A stretch of DNA of 26,454 nt from Lacrimispora sp. 210928-DFI.3.58 (GTDB lineage: Bacteria; Bacillota; Clostridia; Lachnospirales; Lachnospiraceae), in assembly GCF_020554865.1 (NCBI RefSeq), contig NZ_JAJCIC010000043.1, forward strand, positions 1 through 26,454. Reading direction: 5' to 3'. This document shows positions 1-7,769 of this stretch, piece after piece. Below the pieces are notes generated by a model. It worked only from the letters and a program-made list of their open reading frames with translations. It had not been told where the DNA came from and ran no database searches. A program made the translations under genes and the position numbers. Positions within the stretch are counted from its first letter, which is position 1. Every line of letters starts with the position of its first letter.

Positions 1-157
1 GAACTCCGCTTTGCTTCGTTTGCGTAGCAAATAGTTTCGCGCCCTGCGCTCAACTTTTTTATTACGCTCGTTCCTCGCTTCATAAAAACTTACGGGAACC
101 GCGAACTCCGCTTTGCTTCGTTTGCGTAGCAAATAGTTTCGCGCCCTGCGCTCAACT
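1..157. repeat. Two copies of a 55-bp direct repeat, 102-bp period
   Basis: Positions 1-55 and 103-157 are identical by eye, starting gaactccgctttgcttcg and ending gccctgcgctcaact. A 47-bp non-repeated spacer (56-102) separates them. Each copy contains a small dyad (TTTGC-GTA-GCAAA). The array begins directly after the galT stop codon (galT is on the minus strand), so it forms the galT 3' region. It is cut by the window edge, so more copies may lie to the left. Confidence 0.85.
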
Positions 158-162
158 ATTTT

Positions 163-1683
163 TTATGCTTCTTCAAAGCCAACGCTCTTCAGGAAACGCC
201 CAAAGGCCTCCCGTCCGGCCTCATCGCACTTATAGACACCTGCGTCCTCCAGGACTCTTGCAAATACGTGTCCTACTTCCTCCTGCAAAATGGACTGTAC
301 GTTCTCTGCAGTGATCTTGATCCCCTTTTCCTCATACTTCGGAAGGAACTCCTCCACCCAGTCAGCGTGTTTTTCCAAAGTTTCATTGCTGCGGATATCC
401 TTTCCCTCAACCAGGTACTCTCCCAGCCCCGCCAGCTCTGTCTTCAGCCTGGAGGGAAGAACTGCCAGGCCCATTACCTCGATCAGGCCGATATTCTCCT
501 TTTTAATGTGATGGAGCTCCTGATGGGGATGGTAAACGCCCAGAGGAAATTCCTCTGTGGTGATGTTATTGCGCAGCACCAGGTCAAGCTCATAGGTATC
601 TCCCACCTTGCGGGCAATGGGCGTGATGGTATTGTGGGGCTCTCCCTCTGTCTCTGCATAGACAAAGGCCGCCTCATCGGTGTAGGCCCTCCAGGCTCCA
701 AGCACGATATCTCCCAGCTCGATCAGCCTGTCGCAGTCCTTGCCCCGCAGTCTCAGCACTGACATGGGCCAGAATACAATGCCTGCCTCCACGTCCTCAA
801 AGCCCTCCATGGAAAAATGCTTCTCGATCCCGGCCTTTGCCATGGCAAAGGTATAATGACCGCCCTGGAAATGGTCATGGCTTAAAATAGAGCCTCCCAC
901 AATGGGAAGATCCGCATTAGAGCCCAGGAAATAGTGGGGGAACTGTTTGATAAAGTCAAACAGCTTCTTAAATGCTGCCTTTTCGATCTTCATGGGAACA
1001 TGCTGCCCATTGAACACGATGCAGTGCTCGTTGTAATATACATATGGGGAATACTGGAAGCCCCACTGGCTGTCATTGATGGTGATGGGAATGACCCTGT
1101 GGTTGTTCCTGGCCGGATGATTGGCGCGGCCTGCATAGCCTACATTTTCCATGCAGAGCTGGCACTTCGGGTATCCGCTCTGCTTTGCCAGCTTTGCAGC
1201 GGCAATAGCCTTGGGATCCTTCTCCGGCTTTGATAAGTTTACGGTAATATCCAATGTGCCGTACTTTGTCTCTGTTGTCCACTTCATATCACGGCAGATG
1301 CGGTAGCGGCGGATATAATCGGAATCCTGGCTCAGCTTGTAATAGTAATCGGTCGCCTCCTCCGGGGACTTCTCATAACGGCTCCAGAACTCCCTTATCA
1401 CCTCGCTGGGCCTGGGCATCAGGCAGTTCATAAGCTTTGTATCAAGCAGATCCCTGTATACCACACTGTCCTCAGGCATCACCCCTGTCTCATGGGCATA
1501 GTCAAGAAGCTCCTTTAAGATCTGCTCTAACTCCTCCCGGCCTGCCTCTCCCTCCGGTTCCTCGTACTCGTCCATCTTTAAAACATCTAATATCTGGTTT
1601 CTGGCATAGACGGCATCCTCATCCGTGATCAGTCCTGTATCCAATCCATACTGTACCAGGCCTTTTATCGCTCCATAGATCAT
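163..1683 (-). CDS. galT: UDP-glucose--hexose-1-phosphate uridylyltransferase (GalT, Firmicutes type)
   Basis: Leloir-pathway enzyme that exchanges UMP between UDP-glucose and galactose-1-phosphate in the cytoplasm. The 506-residue product is much longer than the ~350-residue E. coli type and fits the separate Firmicutes GalT family (about 490-510 residues). Visible motifs are a CQLC pair (about 174-177), NHPARNNH (about 188-195) and the His-rich SHDHFQGG (about 268-275), probably the nucleotidyl-transfer site. The open frame extends to 1752, but that upstream TTG sits in the -35 box of a consensus promoter and an in-frame ATG sits in the -10. The ATG at 1681-1683 is preceded by GGAGGG at 7-nt spacing, so I chose it. 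No galK or galE is next to it. It is transcribed alone, away from a large palindrome and toward the 55-bp repeats. Confidence 0.93.
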   Translation of the reverse strand: MIYGAIKGLVQYGLDTGLITDEDAVYARNQILDVLKMDEYEEPEGEAGREELEQILKELLDYAHETGVMPEDSVVYRDLLDTKLMNCLMPRPSEVIREFWSRYEKSPEEATDYYYKLSQDSDYIRRYRICRDMKWTTETKYGTLDITVNLSKPEKDPKAIAAAKLAKQSGYPKCQLCMENVGYAGRANHPARNNHRVIPITINDSQWGFQYSPYVYYNEHCIVFNGQHVPMKIEKAAFKKLFDFIKQFPHYFLGSNADLPIVGGSILSHDHFQGGHYTFAMAKAGIEKHFSMEGFEDVEAGIVFWPMSVLRLRGKDCDRLIELGDIVLGAWRAYTDEAAFVYAETEGEPHNTITPIARKVGDTYELDLVLRNNITTEEFPLGVYHPHQELHHIKKENIGLIEVMGLAVLPSRLKTELAGLGEYLVEGKDIRSNETLEKHADWVEEFLPKYEEKGIKITAENVQSILQEEVGHVFARVLEDAGVYKCDEAGREAFGRFLKSVGFEEA

Positions 1684-1723
1684 TACAATACCCTCCCTGT
1701 ATTCATGATATGACTTCCTTTTC

Positions 1724-1752
1724 ATTATATCTCCTGGAAATACATATGACAA
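1724..1752 (-). promoter_or_regulatory. Sigma-A type promoter of galT
   Basis: Read on the minus strand: TTGTCA (1752-1747), a 17-bp spacer, then TATAAT (1729-1724). It lies about 40 bp upstream of the chosen galT ATG and overlaps the rejected upstream starts. Confidence 0.65.
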
Positions 1753-1782
1753 TGAAATTTTTCAATTACTCCTCCCGGAAGG

Positions 1783-2004
1783 AACAGTTCAGTCGGCTGC
1801 CGGAAGGGCGGCTGGAGCGACATTGCAAGACATTAGAAGCACTTAGGCAGCTGGTTTTTCCGTTCAGAGCAGCATCAATGATTGTTTGAGCGCAGCGAGT
1901 TGCTTTGATGCTGCTCTGGCTTTTAGGAAAAATCAGGTGTCTTAGTGCTTCTTATGTCCGAAACCGGAGCGCCAGCCGCCCTCCTGGCAGCCGACTGAAC
2001 TGTT
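1783..2004. repeat. 222-bp imperfect palindromic element between galT and the Gx transporter gene
   Basis: The outer arms begin aacagttcagtcggctgcc on the left and end ggcagccgactgaactgtt on the right. The inner arms agagcagcatcaa (1866-1878) and ttgatgctgctct (1905-1917) are perfect complements. Segments between them (for example tagaagcactta against tagtgcttctta) also pair. The right end reaches the TAA stop codon of the Gx transporter gene (2003-2005). It has no room for a gene and looks like a non-autonomous palindromic element or very large hairpin. It is AT/GC mixed with no U-tract, so it is not a simple terminator. Confidence 0.8.
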
Positions 2005-2518
2005 ACTCCCGGAACACCCTCTGTATCCGCTCTGTCACCAGACCGCCCAGAAGGCCGATCCCGGCTCCTGCTGCCGTGCCTGCAATGAGGAGCACAGGGA
2101 GGTAGGAAAATACGCCGAAGGTCTCCACAACAAAGGCAGCAATGAGGAACTGTCCAATGTTGTGGCATACGCCTCCCAATATGCTGACCCCGATCATTCC
2201 AAAGATGCCCAGCCTCCTGCTCACAGCCATCACAGTCAGACTTAACGCAGCCCCAGCCATGGAAAACAGCACAGCGGACATATTGCCGAAGGTAAAACCC
2301 ACCAGAAGAATGCGGACTGCATTGATAAAGGCAGCCGCCCGAAATCCCAGGGAATACAGGGCAATGATGGTGACAAGGTTTGCCAGCCCCAGCTTCACTC
2401 CCGGCGCTCCCAGATAGATAGGGAGCAGGCTTTCCACATAGCCCAGCACAAAGGCCAGGGCGATGAGAAGGCCGTAAAGGGCCGTGCGCCTGGCAGATAA
2501 ATGATATTTATGATGCAT
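2003..2518 (-). CDS. Gx transporter family membrane protein (heptaprenyl-diphosphate synthase component I-like)
   Basis: A 171-residue hydrophobic protein with about five membrane segments. The LYGLLIALAFVLGYVESLLP opening and a GVKLGLANLV motif are typical of the PF07456 'Hpre_diP_synt_I'/Gx transporter family. These are small ECF-S-like integral membrane proteins of uncertain substrate, and the prenyl-synthase name is historical. An ATG 27 nt upstream (2545) is possible, but AGGAG at 9-nt spacing precedes the ATG at 2516-2518, so I prefer that. It lies 57 nt downstream of the DUF1576 gene on the same strand with no terminator between, so the two are probably co-transcribed. Its usual partners (NusG-II-domain or FMN-binding proteins) are absent. 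The stop codon lies inside the large palindrome. Confidence 0.8.
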   Translation of the reverse strand: MHHKYHLSARRTALYGLLIALAFVLGYVESLLPIYLGAPGVKLGLANLVTIIALYSLGFRAAAFINAVRILLVGFTFGNMSAVLFSMAGAALSLTVMAVSRRLGIFGMIGVSILGGVCHNIGQFLIAAFVVETFGVFSYLPVLLIAGTAAGAGIGLLGGLVTERIQRVFRE

Positions 2519-2575
2519 AGATGGATTCTCCTGACGTTTGTTCATGTGAAAGCCCCGGTTCCTGCCCTATGACTT

Positions 2576-3874
2576 TTACAGCGACAGACCGCCTCGCGCC
2601 CTTGCTCTCCTGTCGCTGATGGACTGTACCACAGGAACCATGAAGATCGCCACGATCCCCCCTGCAAAGCCATTGTTGTACAGGTTCATGCCTCCGTACA
2701 CGATCCCTACGTTCAAGGCCACCGAGGAGTGGAGATAGCCTGCGATGATGCCCGCCACCGGGCCGAACTCTCCTGCCACAGGGGCAAGGGTGGTGGAAAA
2801 CAGCAGTGCCAGCATGGGCGATGGGTCCGTGATGGACCAGGTCTTTGTGAAGCTGGCAAGGTACACTCCCAGCATGATTGGTGCAATATTTTTAATGTGC
2901 TTTCCTGTGGAGCTGAAGCCCACTATCGTAAAGATCCCGCAGATCGTGGGACCGTTCAGGTCTCCCCCCACGGCGATCACAAACAGGGTGGCAAACAGCC
3001 CATTCACCCCCATATTAAAGGTAGTGGTAGCTCCGCCCTCTGAGCGCAGGTAATCTGTGCCTGCCAGTCCATAGGAGGCTAAGATACGGCGGTAGGACTC
3101 AAAGATCCCCTTTCCCCTGACTGCCACCCCTGTGATGATCATCCCGCCGAACAGCACGGACAGCAGAATGCCGAACAGCACATTGTTCCCAGTAGACCAG
3201 ATCAGCCTGGACTCAATGGTGACACCAAAGGATTTTACCAGCGATACGATCACCGTGGCAATGATACCGGCCGCAAAGCCCACATTGTACAGAGAATATC
3301 CCTTATGGGCGTAATGAACATGGGTGGACAGAGGCGGCAGTACAAAGCCGATGATGATCCCAACCCCCACAGAGATCACAAAGCGCACCGGCAGAGGAAA
3401 GCTTCCCACTGTCAGAAGCTGGGTGATGATCGGCGAAAGGCTGGTACCGTAAAGGGCGATGTAGATATAGCGGTGCATGGTGGTTTTATGGTATTTTGCA
3501 TACAGGAAAACGCCTGCAAGGATGGCCCAGATATTCAGAAGATTCTTGCCAAACAGGGAAAAGCCGAACATCAGACAGCTTGAGGTGATGGTATGCCCGT
3601 CCATATCCATACCGAGATAGTAGATGACTCCAATGCTCATAAGGGTCAGAAGTCCCGCATTGATCAGCGCCGCCCCGATGCCGCCTACTACAAAATAATC
3701 GGTGATCAGGAAATCCGGCTCCACGATAATACGGATAATGCCCGGAACGATCTCCCGGATAGGCTGGACGATCAGTCCCACCAGTATGAAATAGACCGGG
3801 ATCACACTCAGCAGGCAGAATTTCTGCTTTCTTGTCAAGGATCTCAATTCGTGAAAATGCTCCATATGTTTCAT
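2576..3874 (-). CDS. DUF1576 multi-pass membrane protein
   Basis: A 432-residue polytopic membrane protein with about ten hydrophobic segments, recognised as the DUF1576 family. Two halves have related motifs: a GYSLYNVGFAAGIIATVIV region near residue 195 and GGMNLYNNGFAGGIVAIFMV near residue 400. This suggests an internal duplication with inverted or parallel topology, as in many secondary transporters. Substrate and function are unknown; a transport role is inferred from topology only. The start ATG (3872-3874) is preceded by GGGGGAGG at 8-nt spacing. The gene has its own promoter just after the ABC exporter stop codon and leads a two-gene unit with the Gx transporter. Confidence 0.85.
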   Translation of the reverse strand: MKHMEHFHELRSLTRKQKFCLLSVIPVYFILVGLIVQPIREIVPGIIRIIVEPDFLITDYFVVGGIGAALINAGLLTLMSIGVIYYLGMDMDGHTITSSCLMFGFSLFGKNLLNIWAILAGVFLYAKYHKTTMHRYIYIALYGTSLSPIITQLLTVGSFPLPVRFVISVGVGIIIGFVLPPLSTHVHYAHKGYSLYNVGFAAGIIATVIVSLVKSFGVTIESRLIWSTGNNVLFGILLSVLFGGMIITGVAVRGKGIFESYRRILASYGLAGTDYLRSEGGATTTFNMGVNGLFATLFVIAVGGDLNGPTICGIFTIVGFSSTGKHIKNIAPIMLGVYLASFTKTWSITDPSPMLALLFSTTLAPVAGEFGPVAGIIAGYLHSSVALNVGIVYGGMNLYNNGFAGGIVAIFMVPVVQSISDRRARARGGLSL

Positions 3875-3906
3875 GCGCTACGCCTCCCCCATGATGCTCT
3901 TCTTCT

Positions 3907-3935
3907 ATGATACATGAAATAACGGGAATTGGCAA
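3907..3935 (-). promoter_or_regulatory. Promoter of the DUF1576-Gx transporter operon
   Basis: Minus strand: TTGCCA (3935-3930), 17-bp spacer, TATCAT (3912-3907). It lies in the 68-bp gap between the ABC exporter stop (3943) and the DUF1576 start (3874). Confidence 0.55.
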
Positions 3936-3942
3936 AGAGAAA

Positions 3943-5736
3943 TTACATCTGGGCACGGTACATTTTCGCATACTGTCCATCAAGGGCCAGCAGCTCCTCG
4001 TGGCTTCCCATTTCCCTGATCCTCCCATCCTCCAAAAACAGGATAATATCGGAATCGCGTATGGTGGATAAGCGGTGGGCAATAAGAAAGGAGGTTCGTC
4101 CCCTTGTAAGCTTTCCTATGGCATTTTGAAGCTTTTGCTCTGTCATGGTATCAACAGAGCTGGTGGCCTCGTCCAGGATCAGAATGGGGGCATCCGCCAA
4201 AATGGCCCTGGCAATGGTGAGAAGCTGGCGCTCCCCCTGGCTTAAGGCTCCGCCGCCCTGCTCCAGGACAGTGTCATACCCATCCCTTAAACGGCCTATA
4301 AAGCCATGGGCTCCGGCCGCCTTTGCCGCCATTTCCACGTCCTCATCCGAGGCAGCCTCATTTCCATAGCGTATGTTGTCACGGATGCTCATCTGAAACA
4401 GGGAGGGCTCCTGGAGCACTACGCCGAATACTCTTCTTAAGCTTTTTCTCTGATACTCCCTCAAGTCCCTTCCATCCAGCAGGATGGCGCCTTCGGTCAC
4501 ATCATAAAATCTGGTGAGCAGGCTTATGATCGTAGTCTTTCCCGCTCCTGTAGCTCCCACAATGGCAGCCCGTGTTCCTGCCGGTATCGAAAAGCTCACA
4601 TCCTTTAGAACGAACTCCCCCTCCAGCCTGTACCGGAAGCTCACATGGCAAAACTCTACCTCTCCCTTCGGAGCGCAGACAGGAATGGCTCCCGGTATAT
4701 CCGGCTCTTCCTCCCTCTCATCGAACACCTGAAACACCCTCTCTGCCCCTGCGACTGCTGTCTGCAGGCTGTTGTAAAAGCTGGCAATATGGGTAAAGGG
4801 CTTAGAAAGCTGCCTGGAGTACAGCGCAAAGCTGGAGATAAGGCCCACAGGGATCATGCCTTTTACCGCCATCATTCCGCTGACTGTCACCACTGTCAGA
4901 AACCCCAGGTTGTTGATCACATTTGTGACAGGCATCAGGTAGCCGGACCATATGAGCGCCTTCTTTGATACTTGGTAAAGCTCCCTGTTGCATTCCTCAA
5001 ACTGCCGGAGCATTTCCTCCTCCCGGCCAAAGGCCTTTACCACGGAAATACCGGATATCCCCTCCTCGATCTCCCCGTTCAGACGTCCCAGGGCTGCCTG
5101 GCGTTTCCTGTAAAGCTTCTTTGTGCGCCTTGTGATAAATCTGGTAAAAAGGACCACGAGCATCACATAGCACAGGGACACTGCTGTCAACAGAAGGTTC
5201 AGAGAAGCCATAGCGCACAGTGCGCCCAGAATGGTAAAGCCCAGAAGAAGGAGCTGGGCCAGGGAATTGGAGATGGTGGTGCTGATGCTGTCCACATCAT
5301 TCGTCAGGCGGCTCATCATATCCCCATGGGTATTGCGGTCATAATACTCCAGAGGAAGGCCCTTCATTTTCCCAAAAAGAAGTGTTCTCACATAGCGTAC
5401 AAACTGCTGCCCTGTCCTGGCAAGGAGAAAGCCCTGCAAAAAGCGTGCCAGCCAGTCTCCCAGGTAAAGGGAGGCCAAAAACAGGACGAGAAGGTCTGCC
5501 CTGTTCCCGCTGTCTGCTGCATTTACCAGCTTTCCTATGATAAGGGGGCAAAGTGCCGCTGACATGGATGCCAGGAGAGGGAACACAAGGAGCCATACCA
5601 GCTTTTTCCTGTTTCCCTTTGTCAGCCCCCACAGCCGTCTCATAGTGCCGCCCATATCCTTTGGCTTTGCCGCTGTCCCGTGGATCCGCCCGCCGCCCAT
5701 GCTTGTTCCCGGACCAAACCTGACCTCTGCCGCCAT
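3943..5736 (-). CDS. ABC exporter subunit, TMD-NBD half transporter with the consensus ATPase site
   Basis: A 597-residue type IV ABC half-exporter. A ~30-residue polar N-terminal extension precedes a six-helix transmembrane domain (about 45-325) and a nucleotide-binding domain. Key motifs are Walker A GATGAGKTT (394-402), signature LSQGE (498-502), Walker B ILILDE with catalytic E523, and H-switch H554 in LIAHRLS. The intact Glu and His with a non-canonical LSQGE signature match the consensus partner of heterodimeric exporters such as TM287/288, LmrCD and BmrCD. The substrate is not predictable; drugs, lipids or peptides are usual. The ATG (5734-5736) directly follows the TAA of the upstream subunit, and its GGAGGTG ribosome binding site lies within that gene's last codons, so the two are translationally coupled. 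Confidence 0.92.
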   Translation of the reverse strand: MAAEVRFGPGTSMGGGRIHGTAAKPKDMGGTMRRLWGLTKGNRKKLVWLLVFPLLASMSAALCPLIIGKLVNAADSGNRADLLVLFLASLYLGDWLARFLQGFLLARTGQQFVRYVRTLLFGKMKGLPLEYYDRNTHGDMMSRLTNDVDSISTTISNSLAQLLLLGFTILGALCAMASLNLLLTAVSLCYVMLVVLFTRFITRRTKKLYRKRQAALGRLNGEIEEGISGISVVKAFGREEEMLRQFEECNRELYQVSKKALIWSGYLMPVTNVINNLGFLTVVTVSGMMAVKGMIPVGLISSFALYSRQLSKPFTHIASFYNSLQTAVAGAERVFQVFDEREEEPDIPGAIPVCAPKGEVEFCHVSFRYRLEGEFVLKDVSFSIPAGTRAAIVGATGAGKTTIISLLTRFYDVTEGAILLDGRDLREYQRKSLRRVFGVVLQEPSLFQMSIRDNIRYGNEAASDEDVEMAAKAAGAHGFIGRLRDGYDTVLEQGGGALSQGERQLLTIARAILADAPILILDEATSSVDTMTEQKLQNAIGKLTRGRTSFLIAHRLSTIRDSDIILFLEDGRIREMGSHEELLALDGQYAKMYRAQM

Positions 5737-7458
5737 TTACACACCTCCCATCTGGGATATGTACATCTCCCTGTATTCTGCGCACTGCGCCAGCAGCTCC
5801 TCATGTGTTCCGAAACCTGCCAGGGAACCCTCCTTCAGGCAGAGGATCCTGTCTGCCCTCATCACTGTGGAGACGCGCTGGCTGATGAGAAATATGGTCT
5901 TCTCTCCCCGCAGGTGCCCAATGCCCTCCAGCACCTTTTTCTCTGTAAATGCATCCAAAGCACTGGTGCAGTCATCCAGTATCAGCACAGGGGCGTCCTT
6001 TAACAAGGCCCTGGCAATGGAGAGACGCTGCTTCTGTCCCCCTGACAGGTTCACGCCGCCCTGGCCCACCTTTGTGCCGTAGCCCAGCTCCATCCTGTCT
6101 ATAAATTCATGGGCACAGGCGACCTTTGCCGCAGCCTCAAGCTCCCCCATAGCAGCAGTTTCCTTTCCCCATCTTAAGTTGCTCTCAATGGTCCCTGTAA
6201 ATAAAAGGGCCTTCTGGGGGACAACCGCCACTGCATGATTGAGGGCTTTTGGGGGAATGTCATTTACACACTTCCCGTCTAAAAGCACCTGCCCAAAGGA
6301 GGCATCGTAAAACCGGGGAATGAGCCGGATGAGCGTCGTTTTCCCGGAGCCAGTGGGACCGATGATGCCAATGGTCTCTCCCGGTTCTGCCTGAAAGCTT
6401 ATATGGCGCAGCATGGGGCGGCCGGTGCCCGCGTAAGTGAAGGAAACATTGCGAAATTCTACATATCCTTTCAATGGTTCCATTTCCAACTCCGATTTTC
6501 CGGCCGGCTCTTCTGAATTCTGCGCCGGCCTCTCCTCCAGCACCTCCTGCACTCTGTCTGCAGAGGCACAAGCCCTCACAGCCGTATTCAGGATATTGGA
6601 CACCATCCCCAGGGAAACAACCATCTGGGTCATGTAATTAACAGCTGCCATCAGCCTTCCTATGCCGTTCCACGGAGACCTTCCGGCCCTCCACAGCAGG
6701 AAGACAATGCCCATATTCACGGTCAGATTAATGAGGGGAGCGCACACAGCCGCTGTCCGGAGGGCAGAGATCCCCGCCATTTCCAGCTCCTCTGCCGCAT
6801 GCCCAAACCGGGACTCCTCCTGCTCCTCTGAGCAAAAGGCCTTGATCACCCGGATGGAGGAGAAAAATTCCCGGCTCACCTGGTTTAAGGCATCCAGCTT
6901 CTCCTGCATCCTCCGGAATCTGGGAAAGCCGATCTTCATATTCATATAGATCAAACAGGCCACAATGGACAGGATGACTGCCATGGCCGGGGCCAGCTTT
7001 GGCGTTCTGGTGATGATCAGGAAAACAGCGCCTCCGCAGGTGATAGGCGCTTTTACTAGGATCCGCATGGACCCGTTGATAAAATTTTGGATCTGAGTCA
7101 CATCGTTTGTGATCCTGGTGATCAGAGAGGATGTCTGAAAGCGGTCAATATTCTCAAAGGACAGGCTCTGCACCTTACGGTAAAGCCGGCTCCGCAGCTC
7201 CATCCCGATCAGCTGGGAGGTGCGGCTGGAGCAGATATTCCTCATCACAGCGCCTACGGCTCCCAGTCCGGCCACAAGGAGCATCATGCCCCCGTAAAAA
7301 AGGACTGTCCGGGAATTCCCCAGCTTTACGCCCTCATCCACCACCTGGGACATGAGAGTGGGCTGGAGCAGGTCACAGGCAGCCTCCAGGGTGAGGAACA
7401 GGACGGCTGTAAGAAACATGCCTATGTGACTGTATATCAGCTTTCCAATGAGCTTCAT
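5737..7458 (-). CDS. ABC exporter subunit, TMD-NBD half transporter with a degenerate ATPase site
   Basis: A 573-residue ABC half-exporter with six transmembrane helices in the first ~310 residues, then an NBD. Motifs are Walker A GPTGSGKTT (367-375), canonical signature LSGGQ (471-475) and Walker B ILDD, with Asp496 where the catalytic Glu should be. Gln527 replaces the H-switch His in LISQRVS. These two substitutions define the degenerate half of asymmetric heterodimers (TM287, LmrC, BmrC). With the next gene it should form a two-subunit exporter in which only one composite site hydrolyses ATP efficiently. The start is supported by AGGAGG at 8-nt spacing. It is the first gene of a two-gene operon. 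Upstream lie a short tandem repeat and a 150-bp palindromic element; I saw no clear promoter there. Confidence 0.93.
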   Translation of the reverse strand: MKLIGKLIYSHIGMFLTAVLFLTLEAACDLLQPTLMSQVVDEGVKLGNSRTVLFYGGMMLLVAGLGAVGAVMRNICSSRTSQLIGMELRSRLYRKVQSLSFENIDRFQTSSLITRITNDVTQIQNFINGSMRILVKAPITCGGAVFLIITRTPKLAPAMAVILSIVACLIYMNMKIGFPRFRRMQEKLDALNQVSREFFSSIRVIKAFCSEEQEESRFGHAAEELEMAGISALRTAAVCAPLINLTVNMGIVFLLWRAGRSPWNGIGRLMAAVNYMTQMVVSLGMVSNILNTAVRACASADRVQEVLEERPAQNSEEPAGKSELEMEPLKGYVEFRNVSFTYAGTGRPMLRHISFQAEPGETIGIIGPTGSGKTTLIRLIPRFYDASFGQVLLDGKCVNDIPPKALNHAVAVVPQKALLFTGTIESNLRWGKETAAMGELEAAAKVACAHEFIDRMELGYGTKVGQGGVNLSGGQKQRLSIARALLKDAPVLILDDCTSALDAFTEKKVLEGIGHLRGEKTIFLISQRVSTVMRADRILCLKEGSLAGFGTHEELLAQCAEYREMYISQMGGV

Positions 7459-7498
7459 CTCCTGCTCCTCCTTTCGCCAAAGGCCGGGTTGGGCCTCT

Positions 7499-7532
7499 GC
7501 TTTTATGGCCTTTGCTTTTATGGCCTTTGCCC
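7499..7532. repeat. Short tandem repeat, tgcttttatggcctt x2
   Basis: Two adjacent copies of a 15-bp unit occur 40-75 bp upstream of the ABC exporter start, with a third diverged start (tgcttttgccagg) further upstream at about 7547. They lie in the 5' region of the exporter operon. No regulatory role is shown. Confidence 0.6.
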
Positions 7533-7595
7533 GGATGCCGGCCTCTGCTTTTGCCAGGTGCCTCTCCGCTTTCTGTATCCATCACACGAAACCAC

Positions 7596-7745
7596 TAGTG
7601 TACTGACACGTTCATTTTCAAACGAATAACGCAGAATGAATTTTCAGCCTGCAAGGCGTAGCGGTGGCTACGCTGACTGACGACAACGCCGGAGAGGGAA
7701 ATTCAGGCAAGCTATTCGTTGAAATATGAGCGTGTCAGTACACTA
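7596..7745. repeat. 150-bp MITE-like palindromic element
   Basis: Perfect 15-bp terminal inverted repeats (tagtgtactgacacg at 7596-7610 and its complement at 7731-7745) bound a region whose arms continue to pair imperfectly (caaacgaata against tattcgttg, gaatttt against aaattc). A perfect 7-bp stem (7656-7662 with 7667-7673, loop GGTG) lies near the centre. It has no coding capacity. It lies between the Gfo/Idh/MocA gene stop and the ABC exporter operon and accounts for most of the 311-bp gap there. The structure fits a miniature inverted-repeat element. Confidence 0.8.
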
Positions 7746-7769
7746 AGAACGTCCGGTGAAAATGGCTTT

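Noticed and set aside
1684..1752. Extension of galT by 23 codons to an upstream TTG
   Set aside because: The extension runs through the promoter boxes TTGTCA and TATAAT; the internal ATG has a perfect ribosome binding site.
7373..7585. A 70-codon minus-strand frame rich in Lys/Gly (GKGHKSKGHKSRG) overlapping the ABC exporter start
   Set aside because: The repetitive sequence comes from the 15-bp tandem DNA repeat, the frame overlaps the start of the exporter, and it has no ribosome binding site.
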